Assembly: GCA_949825025.1 (NCBI GenBank) | Contig: OX463785.1 | Span: 16,431,971-16,495,970 of the forward strand | DNA length: 64,000 nucleotides | Source of the DNA: Siphlonurus alternatus | Taxonomy: Eukaryota > Arthropoda > Insecta > Ephemeroptera > Siphlonuridae | Reading direction: 5' to 3' | Shown: positions 46,696-61,428 of the stretch, piece after piece | How positions within the stretch are numbered: position 1 is the first letter of the stretch | Layout of the letters: each line of letters begins with the position of its first letter | Notes under the pieces: model-generated | Seen by the model: only the letters and a program-made list of their open reading frames with translations | Database searches by the model: none | What the model was told of the DNA's origin: nothing | Program-made: the position numbers and the translations under genes

Positions 46696-47087
46696 ATAGG
46701 AGAATCAACTATAATCTGCTCTAACTCGGAAATTATTAAAGCTAGCACAGTGGAACTTTCACTAAAATATTAGAAAAAAAATCTAGTATTTTTTACAAAA
46801 AAAAAGTAAGCTCTTAACCCAATATTCAAAAAGTGTCAAAAATTGACTTCAGCTCCCCCGTAGCGCAGGTATGGGAGTTTGGCTACTATCTTTCCTGTAC
46901 TGTGGCACCAATGCTTTTATTTTTTTAAATTTCTAATCAAATTGAATTTTAATTGTAGTTTTAATTTTGAGAATTAAAAATTAAAATAAAATTACAATTA
47001 AAATATAGGAAATATGAAAAGGTCATGCAGATTCTTAAAATGGTTAAACATCCTTCAAATTTACTTATCACTTTAAACATAAAGTTA
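46696..47087. other. Spacer
   Basis: A GC-richer patch with CCCCCGTAGCGCAGGTATGG lies at about 46857-46876. It resembles a tRNA A-box but has no matching B-box. No gene. Confidence 0.3.
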
Positions 47088-47165
47088 CCCTCCAACAAGA
47101 TTCGAACTCACCACCTTTAGATTTGAAAATCCAGCCTGCTACTACTGCATTGCACCATCATTGGA
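47088..47165 (-). repeat. tRNA-like sequence (SINE head or tRNA pseudogene)
   Basis: The minus strand contains GGTGCAATGCAGTAGTAGC (A-box-like) and, 35 bp later, GTGAGTTCGAATCTTGTTGG (B-box GTTCGAATC). The ~78-bp length fits a tRNA, but the acceptor stem does not pair convincingly. No central SINE domain was recognised downstream, so the type of element is uncertain. Confidence 0.5.
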
Positions 47166-49340
47166 ATTTAAACTTTGAAGAAGAGTTACTTTTAACACCA
47201 CAATATATTCAGTCTACAAACTTTTATATATATATGATATATATAAGTTCTTTTTAATATTTTCCAATAATAAAAGTTTTTATATTCTTTGTTAAAAAGA
47301 AATGGACAGGCTTATTGGTTCATCGATATATCATTTTCACACCCCGTACAAGCTGTTAGGCTATAGACGTGTCTCTAATAATTGATGAGAATCAGCTGGT
47401 TATAATATAGATTGGCTTGGTGTTGTATATTGTTGCGGTTTAGACTTGGGTGATTTGTAATAGTATTATAAACTTTATCCTAACAACTTGATAATACCAA
47501 ATAGTAAAATTACCTATAGAAATTATATTGATAAATATGAATTTTGTAATACATTACCTAAGATGAAGTATAATTAAATAAATTTGTATATAATACTTAA
47601 TCACATGTCTAAATAATGTGTTTTGAGTAATATATTATTATATTGTAATTAACCTGATTTAAATTAAGATTTATTTTAGATTTCAATGTTTAATTATTAC
47701 CTATTTATTTAACATTTTTGACATTTATTGCAGTTGTTCAATTACACTGAATATTATTGATTCTTTTATTCTATCGAACTGCGAACACACATTCCAATAC
47801 CGCATTGTCTTTTAGGGTTTTTCAACAGAAGAACGTTATGATTTTTTTGTAGTAATTTTCATTAGATAATAAAAAAAATTAAATATTTATTAGGAATAAA
47901 ATGATCTTTATAATTAAAAAATATAAGTTTAGAACATATAATAATTGTTTATTAATATAATATTCAAATATTATAATTTATTTTGTTATTTCCAAAAACC
48001 CAAATACTTCTGAGGTGTATGGAGTAAAGTTTGAAATAGTAATAAAAATAATGTTTAGAAACTGCTTTGAAATTAGAGCAAAAGTGCATAATATTAATCA
48101 TGTGTATTTAGCATTAATATAACCTACAATTTAACAACAACTTGAAAAAATATGTGTTAAAAATGTCATTAAAATATTGTTAAGCTGAAAAATTTAGCAA
48201 ACATTTTTTATATAAGACTGCTCCTATAATTGGGCGAAAAAAATAAATCAACATTCAGTAAATTTTTTAATTTTTAAAATATGTAAGATTTGCCATAGAA
48301 AAATAACGAGCAATAGTCACCAATAGTGATATTAATCCTTAATATTAATTTCAAAACCTAATTAATTACACAGGCTTGATACTTTTAAAGTCTTTTAAAC
48401 TGCATCTATACACTCGTCTTCAAGATAACTAGAACATGCAAAGAAATTTCGTAAACAACGTAATTAGTATTTAATCTTTAAAGTTTTAATCCATTTCCTT
48501 GAGATGCCTTATAATATGGACTTTGGTTATATTAACTTATAACCGAGACTTCCTTTCTTCCGATGTTTCCAGATTTTTTACTTTTTAAGAACTTTTACGT
48601 GTTGGGGTGACAAAAAAAAAGTGAAGGACGAATAAAAATATAGAACTCCCTGTCACAAACCAAGAATCAATAAACTCTGGAGAAAATGTAGATAAATAAA
48701 CAGAAGAACACATTCGAAACAATCTTAAAAGCATTATAGAAAATCTATTTATATCAAAATTTAGAGCTGTAGATGAAAGTAGCATATATATAGCATATAT
48801 TTTGTGGATTAAAAAGGGATTTTAAAATCATTTTCTATATACGGGAGCCAGCATATATGAATTCTGAGATCAATCAAATTGGTTACATGAACCGAAGTTA
48901 CACGGTATGATTGTGGAATTTTTTTTTTATTGATATTAACACTATATTTAGATGTACATACAAAATAAAAAAAAATGTTTTAGAAATTATAATTAAATAT
49001 AATTTTATTCAGTTTTCATAATAAAATAAAAATTATTGTGACATTAATTTTGTTAAAAAAGAATGTAATATAAAATTATTCATTGTAATATTATACTGTT
49101 AAAAAGACAAAAATTCTAAAATTATTTTTAAGGTACTTCATTTAAAAAATTGTAATAAAAAAACCAGGTACTAAATTTATTCCTCAATTCATCATTCAAA
49201 ATTTTATTCATGTGTGAAATAAAAAATTCATTATTAAAAACCCATTGAAGTGAAAGACGAAAGCAGATTTTGCAAATGAGGAAATAAAATTCCTAAACTG
49301 AAATTGAATTTTTAAAGTTATAAAATTGTCATTAAACTTA
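47166..49340. other. AT-rich spacer
   Basis: No gene. Short palindromic TATATATGATATATATA at 47225-47243. The minus-strand 66-residue open frame at 48585-48785 is hydrophobic and unrecognised. Confidence 0.4.
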
Positions 49341-49443
<103 letters not shown>

Positions 49444-49902
49444 AATCATCTTAATTAAAATGCAAGAAAGAAAACATTAACATTTTCTTTTATTTTAATA
49501 CTTCAACATTTTATAAGCATAAGAAAAAAGCTATAACCGTATTGTACTACACTAAGTTTCAGAGTTGATTTGCACAACGTCCTTGCTTTTTTTAATGTAC
49601 AAAATAGTAAAATTGAATTAGATTTTTAATGTTATAATAAAAAAAGTATAAACTAAAAACTTTATGTATATAATATAATAATAAGTACTTTTAATTTTCA
49701 ATTTATAGTATTAAAAAGTCAACAAAAAATAATAAGATTATAAATTTAATGGAAAGCTAAGCAGCAGTAGTTTAACGCATCATTACACTAAATTAAGTTT
49801 GTTAAATGTCATTATTAAGCTGTAATATATACTAATGGAAGGCATACGTATTCTCTTGGGAAAATATACATCAATGATGCTTAACCCTAGTATGACTACA
49901 GA

Positions 49903-51100
<1,198 letters not shown>

Positions 51101-51290
51101 ATGCCGCACGATGGCGAGTACCTCAGGTTAAGTGCCCAGCGAGTAGTCATGTGGATTGCTGACGTCACGAATCCTAAATGGCAACATAGCTGCCTCTTTT
51201 CCATGGAACTCCCTCCCTCCTATACTATCCATGCTCAGTGCTATGTTGCCTGTGCAATCACTGCGGCTGTCTATATTTATTTAATTTTTA
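51101..51290. other. GC-richer block with inverted repeat and CRE-type site
   Basis: Arms GGCAACATAGC (51180) and GCTATGTTGCC (51241) form a perfect 11-bp inverted pair. TGACGTCAC lies at about 51159. Composition is clearly above background. The open frame at 51101-51355 has no recognisable domain. It could be a MITE remnant or a conserved regulatory block. Confidence 0.4.
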
Positions 51291-53797
51291 TAAATTCGGA
51301 GGATGGTCCGAAAATGGAAATTTACTCATTTCTCGCATTAACATATCTTACATAAACTTTTTATGCATCAATGATTTTATTGTCCCATGTCCCTTTAACT
51401 TACAGTCTTTAACTGCGACTCTACACTCGTGTGCAAAGTAACTGGAACTCCCAGGGAAATTTCACAACCTGCTTAAATTGTATGTGACTTTAAAAGTTTA
51501 ATTATGCATTTCGCCGAGATTTCTTAATTTATTATTGAGATTTATCTATTCATTGAAAAATTACAGTTGCATTCAAATTTTAAAGTCAATGTGCTTTATT
51601 GAGTTCCGAGTGCAATTTAAGAAAAAATTTAACATAATTATGAGGAATGTTAACTTACAATTAAAACCACCTGGTTATTGCTGTTTAAAATTTAATAAAC
51701 ATTAGGAAATTATCATTATCTGCATGTTCAGGAAGTGTTCAATAAAAATTGAAAATTCCCAATATTTGTCAATATATTATCTGCGCGAGAATGAAAATTA
51801 CCACATAATTGCCAAATTGGCTCCCTCTAGTTGGTCAACATCTGATTTATTTATATAAAATATTATATACATGTATTTAAATATCAAGAAAATAATATTA
51901 TTCTGTAAAATATTTTTTTAAATATTTGAATAAAAATAAAAATAATGTATTAAAATAAAAATAAATAAATAATTAAAATATGTGTTAAAAAATTAATGTT
52001 AAAAATTTGTAATGTATTGATGAATATACACAAAAATAAAAACTAAAATGGTTATTTCATTATTATTATTATTTTTTTACCTACACTCTTAATATTGTTC
52101 ACTTTTAATAGCTCTTATTCAATTTTAAAATCACATTGTCAAAATTACTATAAAAGCTTTGTGAATGCAACCGAATCTGAAGCCTTCGTTTTTTTTATCA
52201 ACAAACCTACTAAAATACTTATTGTATACCATTCACTATCAGCGTATTTAATACAATCTTTATTTTCCCTTAAAAGTTACACGTTTTATAAATAATTGAT
52301 ATCTCATGCAACACCACTCAACAAATGAAAATCCATTAATTATTTTAAATATATTGATATAAACATAATTTTGATGTCAAATTGACAACAGACCCTTGGA
52401 AGCAAACACACCTGCAACTCTAAAAAGAAGGAAATATAAGCTTGGAGTATAAAAAAGTCGTTCTTCCCCTAGCTTATTCGCGAGTAAATAGCACTGTTAA
52501 CATAAGGATTTTATCAATAAGTTATGTAATAATAAGATTTTATCTTTGAGAAAATAAAATTTTATGTCCTCTACAATCTTTTTTCAACTGAAGCCTAAAA
52601 AGAATTATTATATTGAATATTGGTTATAGAAAATATTGTAATATCCTTTCAAAAATAATTTACAATTTTATATGTTTTGATAAAATAAATTTTATAAAAA
52701 AAAAATATAATGGAATATGGTTTGGAAAGTATTAGTGTCATGTGCAAACTCATATCAGTATTACTTATTATATACTCATATTTTGATATTATTTCTGAAA
52801 AAAATAATGATGACATTTTTTTTATGTTTTTATTTATTATAGATCATAACTATATTGCATCAATTCAATCATTTGTGTACTATATCTCGCTATGGAGAAA
52901 AAATTAAAAAGGGCTTATAATATAAAAATAACACAATATTAATAAAAATAAAGCACAACAAGAATTATTACTATTACCTACTATATCTATAGTATGAGGG
53001 TTGATTAAACGCGGTGACTTATGTTACTGATAAAGAGTTAATTATACTTTTATTTGTCGCATTGTCAAAAAGCACAGGAAAAGCGATAAGCAACATCAAA
53101 GGTCTCCGCGCTATCAACCCTTATCATGAGTGACAGGAAACAGGTGAATGATCCTGGCTGTTACAAGCATAAGGTTACTCCCCCCAGATTTTTGCATTAG
53201 ATTTGGCGTTGGGTATAACATAAAATATATGGGTATATATACTTAATATACTTATAGCTTATAAAGCCAATTATACATATTTTCAAAAATAATTCACCAG
53301 TCTATATATTTTGCCTTTGTTTACAGTAAAAAAAAATGAATGTTGATTAAAATTATCATTAGTCATAACATACAAAAGCAAAGCTAAAGCTTATTATCAC
53401 GGTATTAATATAATGAAATACCATAAACAACAAACACAATATAATCGTATTAAATTTGTACATGTAAATATTTATTTTAATTTTGTGTTTTAAAGCTGAA
53501 ATTATTACCATAATGGAAGAAATCCAATAAATAACAATTATTTCATATAGCTTTAGCAAGGTATTATTATTATTGATTAAAGCGTTAGGAAATTCTTGTT
53601 TATTTTCTGATTATTCATATATCACTATTTCACTATTTGGATTAATTTAATTGTCATCATAATAATAATTTGTTTTAAAATTCTTTTTGCATTGGACAAC
53701 GTCTTTCTCCATGCTATTTACATAAACATAGCTTTTTACAGCACAGTTTTAAAGATATTAAAGCGTAAAAAAAAATCTGAAAGAATTGACATTACAT
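51291..53797. other. AT-rich spacer; GATA-motif patch at 53020-53200
   Basis: No gene. Positions 53020-53200 are more complex and contain GATAAG/CTTATC-type motifs (TGATAAAG, GCGATAAGC, CCCTTATCATG) within about 110 bp. Confidence 0.35.
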
Positions 53798-54119
53798 AAT
53801 GGAGTACCGACCTCAAATTTTTTTATTGCAGAAATGGATAGAGGTTGCAAAAATATGCTACTCTGAATTTTTTCAGATTTTTCTGAGACCGGGAAGTATT
53901 TTTAAAATATTATTGAAAGTCCATTTTGATGACGCCAAGAGGCGCCTCTCCTTAAGAAAAGGATAGGACATTAACGCCCGTGATGTCATAAAACGGACTT
54001 TCAATAATCTTTTAAAAATACTTCCCAGGCTCAGAAAAATCTGAAAAAATTCAGAGTAGCATATTTTTGCACCCTCTATCCATTTCTGCAATAAAAAAAT
54101 TTGAGGTCGGTACTCCATT
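53798..54119. mobile_element. Foldback element family A, subfamily A1, complete (322 bp)
   Basis: Ends AATGGAGTACCGACCTC and GAGGTCGGTACTCCATT. The arms hold ATTGCAGAAATGGATAGAGG, TTTCAGATTTTTC, CCGGGAAGTATTTTTAAA and TTGAAAGTCC, around a GC-rich centre with GATGACGCC and GTGATGTCAT (diverged TGACGTCA sites) and the CTTAAGAAAAGGATAGG loop. The 81-residue minus-strand open frame (53873-54118) lies inside it and is not a gene. Confidence 0.9.
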
Positions 54120-56342
54120 CAATATGCAATAAAAACACGCAGGTTATCCCATTTTTTATATGTTTTAATTATTATTAAAATGATTACAGAAAAAAATTAA
54201 CTTCCCTGTTTAGAAAATATTAGATCTCAAAATACTCCAGCTGTTCATTGTATTAAAAAATACAGCTGGAACAGTGAGAATACTTATAATTCAGATGGGC
54301 TTGAAAACAAGAAAGATCCAAGAAAAGCAAACAATTTTCACCTGGGATATCTTGCAAATAAAAATCCTTACTCATGAATCCCATAAGTAAAAAAATAATT
54401 CCGTTTTGTTGTCACTACCTGTCAGAATTTGCATTTTAAATATATTAACATGACAAAAATATGAATATTTAAATTCATACTGTCAAATAAAATATAAAAA
54501 TACGTTGATACTACTTGTTAAGAAAAAAAAATATATATATATACAATCTCTAATGTAGTTTACGCAATACTGACACAACTTTTCTTTAAAAAAATATTTA
54601 TATATTAATGTCAAAAAGAAAGTGTGAAACGTTTTAAAAAGATAGTAAAAAAAAAAAATGTTCAAGAGCAAAGAAAAAAAAAAGTTTTTTTCCTTTGAAA
54701 TGTGTGAGAGCTGTTACAAAAATAAGTGTGTGACTCCAGGAAGAGATTGGAGTTATAGTTAAAACAGATTAACTTACAAGTACATAAGGGTTATTTTCAT
54801 ATCTTTTATCATAATGAAACACATTATATTTATTAAAGATGATATGTTACATTTATTTTAACTAAAATGAACTCGTTAACGTATATGTTCCGGTTCAAGA
54901 TTTTTGTCAAAATGCCAACACGTTTTTTTAGTGAATTTCGGACATATTTTGCAAATGGTTGTGGTTTATATTTATAAAATTAGAATACTTCTTTCGTAAG
55001 ATAATTAATGTCTTAGTTATTTATATTAATCAAAAACAAAATAAGATTTTCTTTTTAAAGTTCCGTGTTTTCTTTAAAAAACATATTATTTAATAAAAAT
55101 CTAGTGTCAGTTTTGTTTATATTTAAATTACAAACTCAAATCACGTCTTTATTAATTGTATAAGTTATATTTTTTAAAGAAAATGTAATATATATTAAAG
55201 TAATAAAAAGTAATTGTAATATCCAACACTTGTTAAAATATGATATTAAAAATTAAGCCATGACCAAATTAACATATAATTTTAATCTAAACTAGATTAA
55301 TCCACCACGGTTTCATTGATTCTCGTTACTTTTTTAACGTGTGATTAATATTATGCATTGTATTTAATGACACTGCAAAAGATATACTAGAATACTAATT
55401 ACCCTCCTATTTTCTCTTCGCAACGCTACGTACCAAAATAAAATACGTAAAAATGCCAATTTTTTTCACTACAAATAAGAGAAATGAACTAATTATGACA
55501 TCAAGACACTATTTTGATAAAGTATAGATTTGTTTAAAAAAAATAACATTGCAATGTGCTTAATATATTATTCTAATCATTGTCAAAGTAAATATTATAA
55601 ATTTTGATCAATTAATATTTCTTTTTTTACTAATTGTAAGCATTGGTTAGAAAAACGATTTAATAGAAGATCCAAGCTTATTTTTTCATCAGATGCTCCG
55701 GATATACCTTAAAGAGGAAGAAATGGGATAACTTAAAAATACTAAACTAGGAAGTTATATTATTTTACTTGAGTACCTCAGTATGTTCGTAAATAACGCA
55801 AATCTCTTTATTTTTATAAAAACAATAATTTTAATAAACTATGAAGAAACAACTTTTGAAAGAGCTACATTAATAAAATATAATTACAATGTCAGCAATT
55901 TTTCTGTGCAAAATTTTGTATTAAAATTAGGACAGCACCATGTTATCAGCTGGTGATAAAGTCAATTACTTTGATATACTGATTGCGTGATGTTAAAGAG
56001 GGAGATTTCAGCTTAGCAAGTAAACCAACTTGATAATAAAATAAAACTTAATGGTGATTGCCGGAAAATCGTTCTTATATAAGAAGTTGGGAAAGGAAAA
56101 AGTAGGGTACGAATTTTTGGGGAAAGATAGCGAAAAAGAGTTCTGACAGTAAAATTAACACGGGAGTTTGTTTGGTTTTGAAAGTTAAACAGTGTCAATT
56201 TATTTAATAAAACTGTTATTCAGAATATTTATTAATAAAAATATTAAAATTCCAACAGTATCAGCTGCCAACTGTTATGTTATGTAATATGTGGGAAATA
56301 TAATAAGTAAATAAAAGAAAATAAAAAAATTAAAATTCCAAC
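54120..56342. other. AT-rich spacer
   Basis: No gene or repeat recognised. Confidence 0.4.
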
Positions 56343-56705
56343 AAAAGATGAACAGGAGCGCATTAACTAAAGCTGCACCCACACGAGGTATAACCAAATA
56401 CTGCGTTGTGATTGGTCCATATATGGCTATTCATTTAAAAGCTCTTGGGCGCAGCTTAATGTTTTTAGCCGTTGTCAGCTTAATGAACTTTAAATTTTGT
56501 GGGATTACTAGACTAGCCAATTGCAGAGACTTTGTTTTTAACTTTAAAGCGCATGGTATCAGTAAAGACTAAGCTGCAATTTAACTTTAAACAACGCCTT
56601 CTGCAATTCCTCTTCTTACCTCTTTCAAATTTGCAAATATGTGATACAAATTGCATCTGTACACCTCGGCACTGCACCAACGTTAGCTCTGCCTGATTTG
56701 AATCT
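56343..56705. repeat. GC-richer repeat-like block with family C fragments
   Basis: The right part (56580-56705) contains TCTTCTTACCTCTTTC, AATTTGCAAATATGTG, and TGTACACCTCGGCACTGCAC then CAACGTTAGCTCTGCC. The first pair matches the middle of family C and the last two its terminus, so two C fragments appear joined. The left part (56343-56575) carries a 74-residue open frame (MNRSALTKAAPTRG...) with no recognised domain. Confidence 0.45.
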
Positions 56706-57650
56706 ATAGATGATATAATAAATCATTAATATTGAGATATTTATTGAGCACTATAGTAATACAGTACTAAGACAGTTCTACAAGACCTTATGACAATACC
56801 TACACAGTAAAATGTTTGTATATTATACAGAGATTGTTTGTTTATATGGAAATTTTACATCAATAATTAATTCTATTGTTTTTCTTCATTTCGTCGTTTG
56901 GCCAGTTCCTTAACTTTTGATTAATTTTTGACACCAGCTAATTCGATGTTCTACCAGTTTACTGTTGACTGCAATATAAGATAAATTTTAAAATTTTCAA
57001 CTAGATCAAACTGTACTTACCCAAAAATTGAAACATGAAAATTTTTAGCACCGTTATCTTTGTTCCATTCTACATATACACTGTCATATGACATGTAAAT
57101 AAAATATTCAAATTGGACACTACAAAAATTAAGTTCCATATCTCTGTCGTTTCTTCTATTTTATGGAACTCTATTAATGGTAAAATATTTTATTGAATTT
57201 TAATAAATTTATCAATAATAATGATTGTAAATTTTTAACGTACATTCAATATGGGATAAAGGAATTTATTCCCTATATAGTTTTTGCATTCCTATAGTCT
57301 ATAAATTTCAAATATTTAATATAATTTAAATATTTCCTTCGATACCACGTTATATGTACAGTACACTCTCTTTAACTATAAAATACCATTGATATTTTTT
57401 AGAAGCTAATTTTTTATAACCATTTAACTCATGGCATAATTAAATTATCTCATGACATACTGAATACTAACTAGTTCGACAGTTTAACAGAATTAAATTT
57501 TACATGGAAATGGTGCACGTTATATGATGGTATTCCTATTTATAATGTTAAATTTTTTGCAATGTAAAAAGAGACATGTAAATTTTTAACTAAAAGTCAG
57601 ATTCTTGTATTTTACAGGCATATAATGCCTTTATATATTTAGCTGAAGCC
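56706..57650. other. AT-rich spacer
   Basis: No gene seen. Confidence 0.4.
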
Positions 57651-57842
57651 TTAAGGTGTATTTCCATGGAGCGATGTCAACCGGGGCTTGGCGGGGCGAG
57701 AAAAGCGCACTTGCTTCAATCTCGTATGACGGCCATGTTGGCGATAAAATCGCTCCCCGCAAGGCAAGGTAAACACAAGCCTCTGATTGCCTGCGGCACG
57801 TGATATTCTCGCTTTCCCCGCTCCATGGAAATGCACCTTTAA
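57651..57842. mobile_element. GC-rich MITE family J (192 bp)
   Basis: Ends AAGGTGTATTTCCATGGAGC and GCTCCATGGAAATGCACCTT, then GCGGGGC../..GCCCCGC-like inner pairing (GGCGGGGCGAG against CTCGCTTTCCCCG). It is far more GC-rich than the surroundings. TTAA or TTTAA adjoins each end but does not give a clean duplication. The overlapping minus-strand open frames (57631-57875) are not genes. Confidence 0.8.
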
Positions 57843-58134
57843 TGTCCATTTTTCATCGCAAAGCCACCATGTCAATTATGAATTATCTTCATAGTAAAAA
57901 TTTTCATAAGAGATCAGAATCCTTTCAATTAAATGCCTCTAGGATTATGTTACTGTATAATCGACATTGTTGCGGGTTAAGTGCATTATTCATCTAAAGC
58001 CTTATATGTTAAGTGCATCGTATATAATATTTTTCGTCGAAAGTCTTTTATGTCAAGAGACTGAATTTAACTTCCCGGCTTTTCGTGGACTCGACCTAGC
58101 AATATTTAGAATTTTGTAAAATCCACAAATTGCC
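57843..58134. other. Spacer
   Basis: No gene seen. Confidence 0.35.
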
Positions 58135-58366
58135 ATGACCTTTGGCAATTCATCCCATCATTCACCTGGTTGTGACTGAGGAAACCATGGAAACTGCAGT
58201 CATGATGGTCAGCAATTAATAGAGGATGTCATAAATCACCTCCTTGAGTAGATGTTCTTTAGCAACCACCATGTGTAAAAATTTTGCGGTGCCTGGAATC
58301 GAACTCACGACTCCGATTAAGAATAGAAGAATAGGATGTGCATTCCACTGCGTCAAGTGCCTGACA
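58135..58366 (-). mobile_element. tRNA-headed SINE
   Basis: Minus-strand head (58366-58288) has A-box TGACGCAGTGG and B-box AGTTCGATTCC spaced as in a tRNA. The body runs through ATGGTGGTTGCTAAAGAACA and a central domain (58190-58150) reading CATGGTTTCCTCAGTCACAA then CCAGGTGAATGATGGGATG, ending near 58135 with GCCAAAGGTCATGGC. The central domain is shared with the 5S-headed SINEs. No target duplication was identified. Confidence 0.7.
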
Positions 58367-59218
58367 TTTTAAATAAATATCTACACTTAAAAAAAGGTTT
58401 TGATCCTGTACCATGAAGATATATATAATTATATATAATATAGTAAATTGAATCTAACAATAATTTTCATGTTTCATTAATTTATTTTATAAATATGAAT
58501 ACAGATTCCAATATTAACAACAACAAAATTATAAAATGGAACATTTTATAAGGCACAAAGCACCAGTACACATAGAGTGGTAAAATTTCCTTATACTTAG
58601 TAATAACAGGACTTTTTTTACCACTTTATATACACATGTGCTCCATGGTTTTCACATTCTCATTTTACCTTATTTGTTGTAAAATATTTAATCATATTGG
58701 GGAAATAAATAAACATGAAAATTATTATTAATTTCTTTTTGGTAATATATCGTCAAGGTGATACAAAAGACTGAAAACTACCTTGCTGGTGTATATTGTA
58801 TAATTCTGCAGAGTGGCTTTATCCGCGGGAAGATTAAGTGCTCACGCTCGGCGTTCAACATTACCAGCACACTGCCAGCTGATTTACGTACCGGGACTTG
58901 CAACGAGGTACCAGTGACGTCACGCTATTGTGTTCACCGTGATTAATGAATTAGAAAATGTAGCTCTAACTAATTAATGAAAGCACTTGACATGTTTATT
59001 TTAATTTTAAGTAACAGATTTTTTAAACAAATTTTGATAAACTTGAGGGTTTGTATTGCATTAGTGAAAAAATACAAGTTAATTTGATTTTCAGATGTAA
59101 AATTATATTCCATAGTATAATAATCTTGCTATAAAAACAAAAAAATGCAATTTTTGTTATAAAAATGTTTTAATGATGTTTTACAATAATTGCAATGACA
59201 AAAAAAAAAAAATGAAGG
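58367..59218. other. Spacer with GC-richer block at 58790-58945
   Basis: The block at 58790-58945 includes TTTATCCGCGGGAAG and GTGACGTCACGC and an open frame (58758-58946) with no recognised domain. No repeat partner was seen in the window. Confidence 0.35.
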
Positions 59219-59297
59219 ACATCTTGCCTGGAGGTTAGGCAATTTTTCCAACATACGAACAGAGCGTGTTACATACACAGAAGGGGCAAGATGACCC
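59219..59297. repeat. Possible family L-like remnant
   Basis: GACATCTTGCCTGG and GGGGCAAGATGACC form an inverted terminal pair similar to the family L ends (CATCTTGCC). It adjoins the poly-A end of the 5S-headed SINE. Confidence 0.35.
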
Positions 59298-59302
59298 GTT
59301 GA

Positions 59303-59660
59303 TTTTTTTTTTTTTTCTTTTACTAGAGCTTGGAGCTCGAGGCAGGGTAATGGTTAGGGATAAGGTAGGGAAAGGATTACGCGTCCCAGCATTCGCTGAG
59401 GTGAAACTGAGGGAACTGTGGAAAACCTGTCAGATACCTCTATTTTTATCAATAGACCAAAGTGATGCCCAAAGCCTGGGGAACCACACACAAGTGCATT
59501 ACTGCACTGGGTGGAAAGAGAGATGAATTTACCCTAGAGAGGGAGCAATGTAATTTTAACTTGAAACGGTCGCCTATCCAAGAACCAATCACGCTCGACA
59601 TTGCTTGACTTCGGTGATCTAACGAGAACCGTTCAATGCACTGTGCCACGTTAAATTTAT
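59303..59660 (-). mobile_element. 5S rRNA-headed SINE (SINE3 type), copy 2
   Basis: Minus-strand head (59660-59560) reads TAACGTGGCACAGTGCATTG, then GGTTCTCGTTAGATCACCGA, AGTCAAGCAATGTCGAGCGT and GGATAGGCGACCG, following 5S rRNA with substitutions in the C-box region. The body matches copy 1 (CCACCCAGTGCAGTAATGCA, GGTTCCCCAGGCTTTGGGCA, CCTCAGCGAATGCTGGGACG) and ends in CTAGTAAAAG followed by an A-rich tail (59320-59303). The open frames of 86 and 66 residues here are incidental. Confidence 0.85.
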
Positions 59661-61428
59661 AGTAAACCAGACTTAACGATATCTAAAATAAATATCAAAA
59701 AAGCAATATACAATTTTGTGTCAAAATTGGATAACTATTATATATAGTAAAATTTTTTACGATAAACTGAATAAATTAGTCTTCATTAAATCTCGATTTA
59801 ATATTAGTATAGTTTTTAGCAAAAAGCTTAAAATAAATAATTTTATTAATTAATATGAATTATAATTATTCAATGCATGATTATACAGTTATTAAAGCAA
59901 AGTACTTAAATATTTGCTTATTTGATTTAATAATTATCGTTAAATGTAAATTACTTTAGAGGTATATTGAACGAGCTCAGCTTGTTTTACGTAAAATAAA
60001 TATTAATAAAAAAATGTTACATGATAAAAAAAATTGTAATTTAATAATAAAAAAGAAGTATGCGCTACATCATCATCATTAGCTATAGTATAGCTTTATT
60101 TACTTTTATTTTTTAAACATATTTTCTTTTAATTAACGTACGATGTTTTTAAAAAACATTAAATTTTTTTTCTTCTTTATGTGTACTCTGGTTTTAAATT
60201 AGCAAGTAAATGAATTTAAAACCCACAGTCCAAATAAAAGTAAATATCATACGGTATTAAATATTTGATATCATTATTTACTTTACATATACGTGAGTTT
60301 TAATGACTAATAAGAAGTAACATTAAAAAAAATATAATATAAAGTAAAAGGAGGTTTATTTAATATTATTAGCTGACGAAAGCTTTTGATTTTTTTTTTC
60401 CGTTTTATACATCAATTTGAGATATTTCAAACGGTACACATACTCTCAATATTGAAATAATGTATTAAAGTCCAGGATACACGTAACACATTGTATAATA
60501 TGTTGTATCATGCATGGGTAAAACAACTCATTAAAAACAAAGCAGACATAACAGTCAAAATTTAGTAATAATAGTATTCATAAAATAAAAACAATGCCTG
60601 TTATGAAAAAATTTTACAGTAGTTTTGAATTCCTCATTATATATTTTGATGAGACGTCCTTTATCCATATAAAGTTCGAGTTTGAATTTTGGAGAAAATA
60701 TTTCCTTGTTTAAATTTTTAGTAATATGATCGTGTGTTTTTACAAAAAAATATCAGCTTTCTAACAAAACAAATATTAAAATAAAATTACCTGGAATACC
60801 ACATGGGATTAAAAAATGTGTATTGATTCACGACAAAGTATATTCAATATTACATTTTGCTTCGCTTCTTGCAACATAATTTTACTAAGTGAATCAAAGA
60901 ATGAACACACGTGATATATTTATGATACTATCATCAGAACGTATATTTTAATCAGAGAAAATTAGTAAATATAACTGGTTCCTTCAGATAACCTCAGTAC
61001 AACTCCCTGTGCCAATTGTATTAATTTCTATAAATTTCATTGACACTACTGTACTTATAAAAATAATTTTATATTATTTTCATATTATTTTCTATAATAT
61101 TTTATTATTGAAAGTTATTTTTTTAACTTATTTTCGCAAATTTACAAATATAAAATTTAAAATAAATTATTTAAAATACAAAATTTAATATTTTTTTATT
61201 ACATTTTAAAAAATTAAAAAAGATATAAAGAACAATTCCGCAATAAAAACTCTTAGCAGATGAAGAAGTAGAGTAAAATTAATTCTAGATATTTGAAGAG
61301 TTAGAAGAGGCTCATTTATATAACCTGGTGAATTTGTCAAACTCCTCCAGTCTGCAGCGTGCAGGTGACGTAGCATCGGTGTGAGAAGAAGATTGATACT
61401 GGGCTATGATGAGTCATCAGCGCAGTAT
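59661..61428. other. AT-rich spacer
   Basis: No gene seen. Confidence 0.4.

Noticed and set aside
46857..46915. tRNA-like plus-strand sequence starting CCCCCGTAGCGCAGG
   Set aside because: It resembles an A-box, but no B-box or foldable cloverleaf follows.
53873..54118. 81-residue minus-strand open frame
   Set aside because: It lies wholly within one arm and loop of a family A foldback element.
57631..57875. Two overlapping 72-74-residue minus-strand open frames
   Set aside because: They result from the GC-rich family J MITE, whose ends they span.
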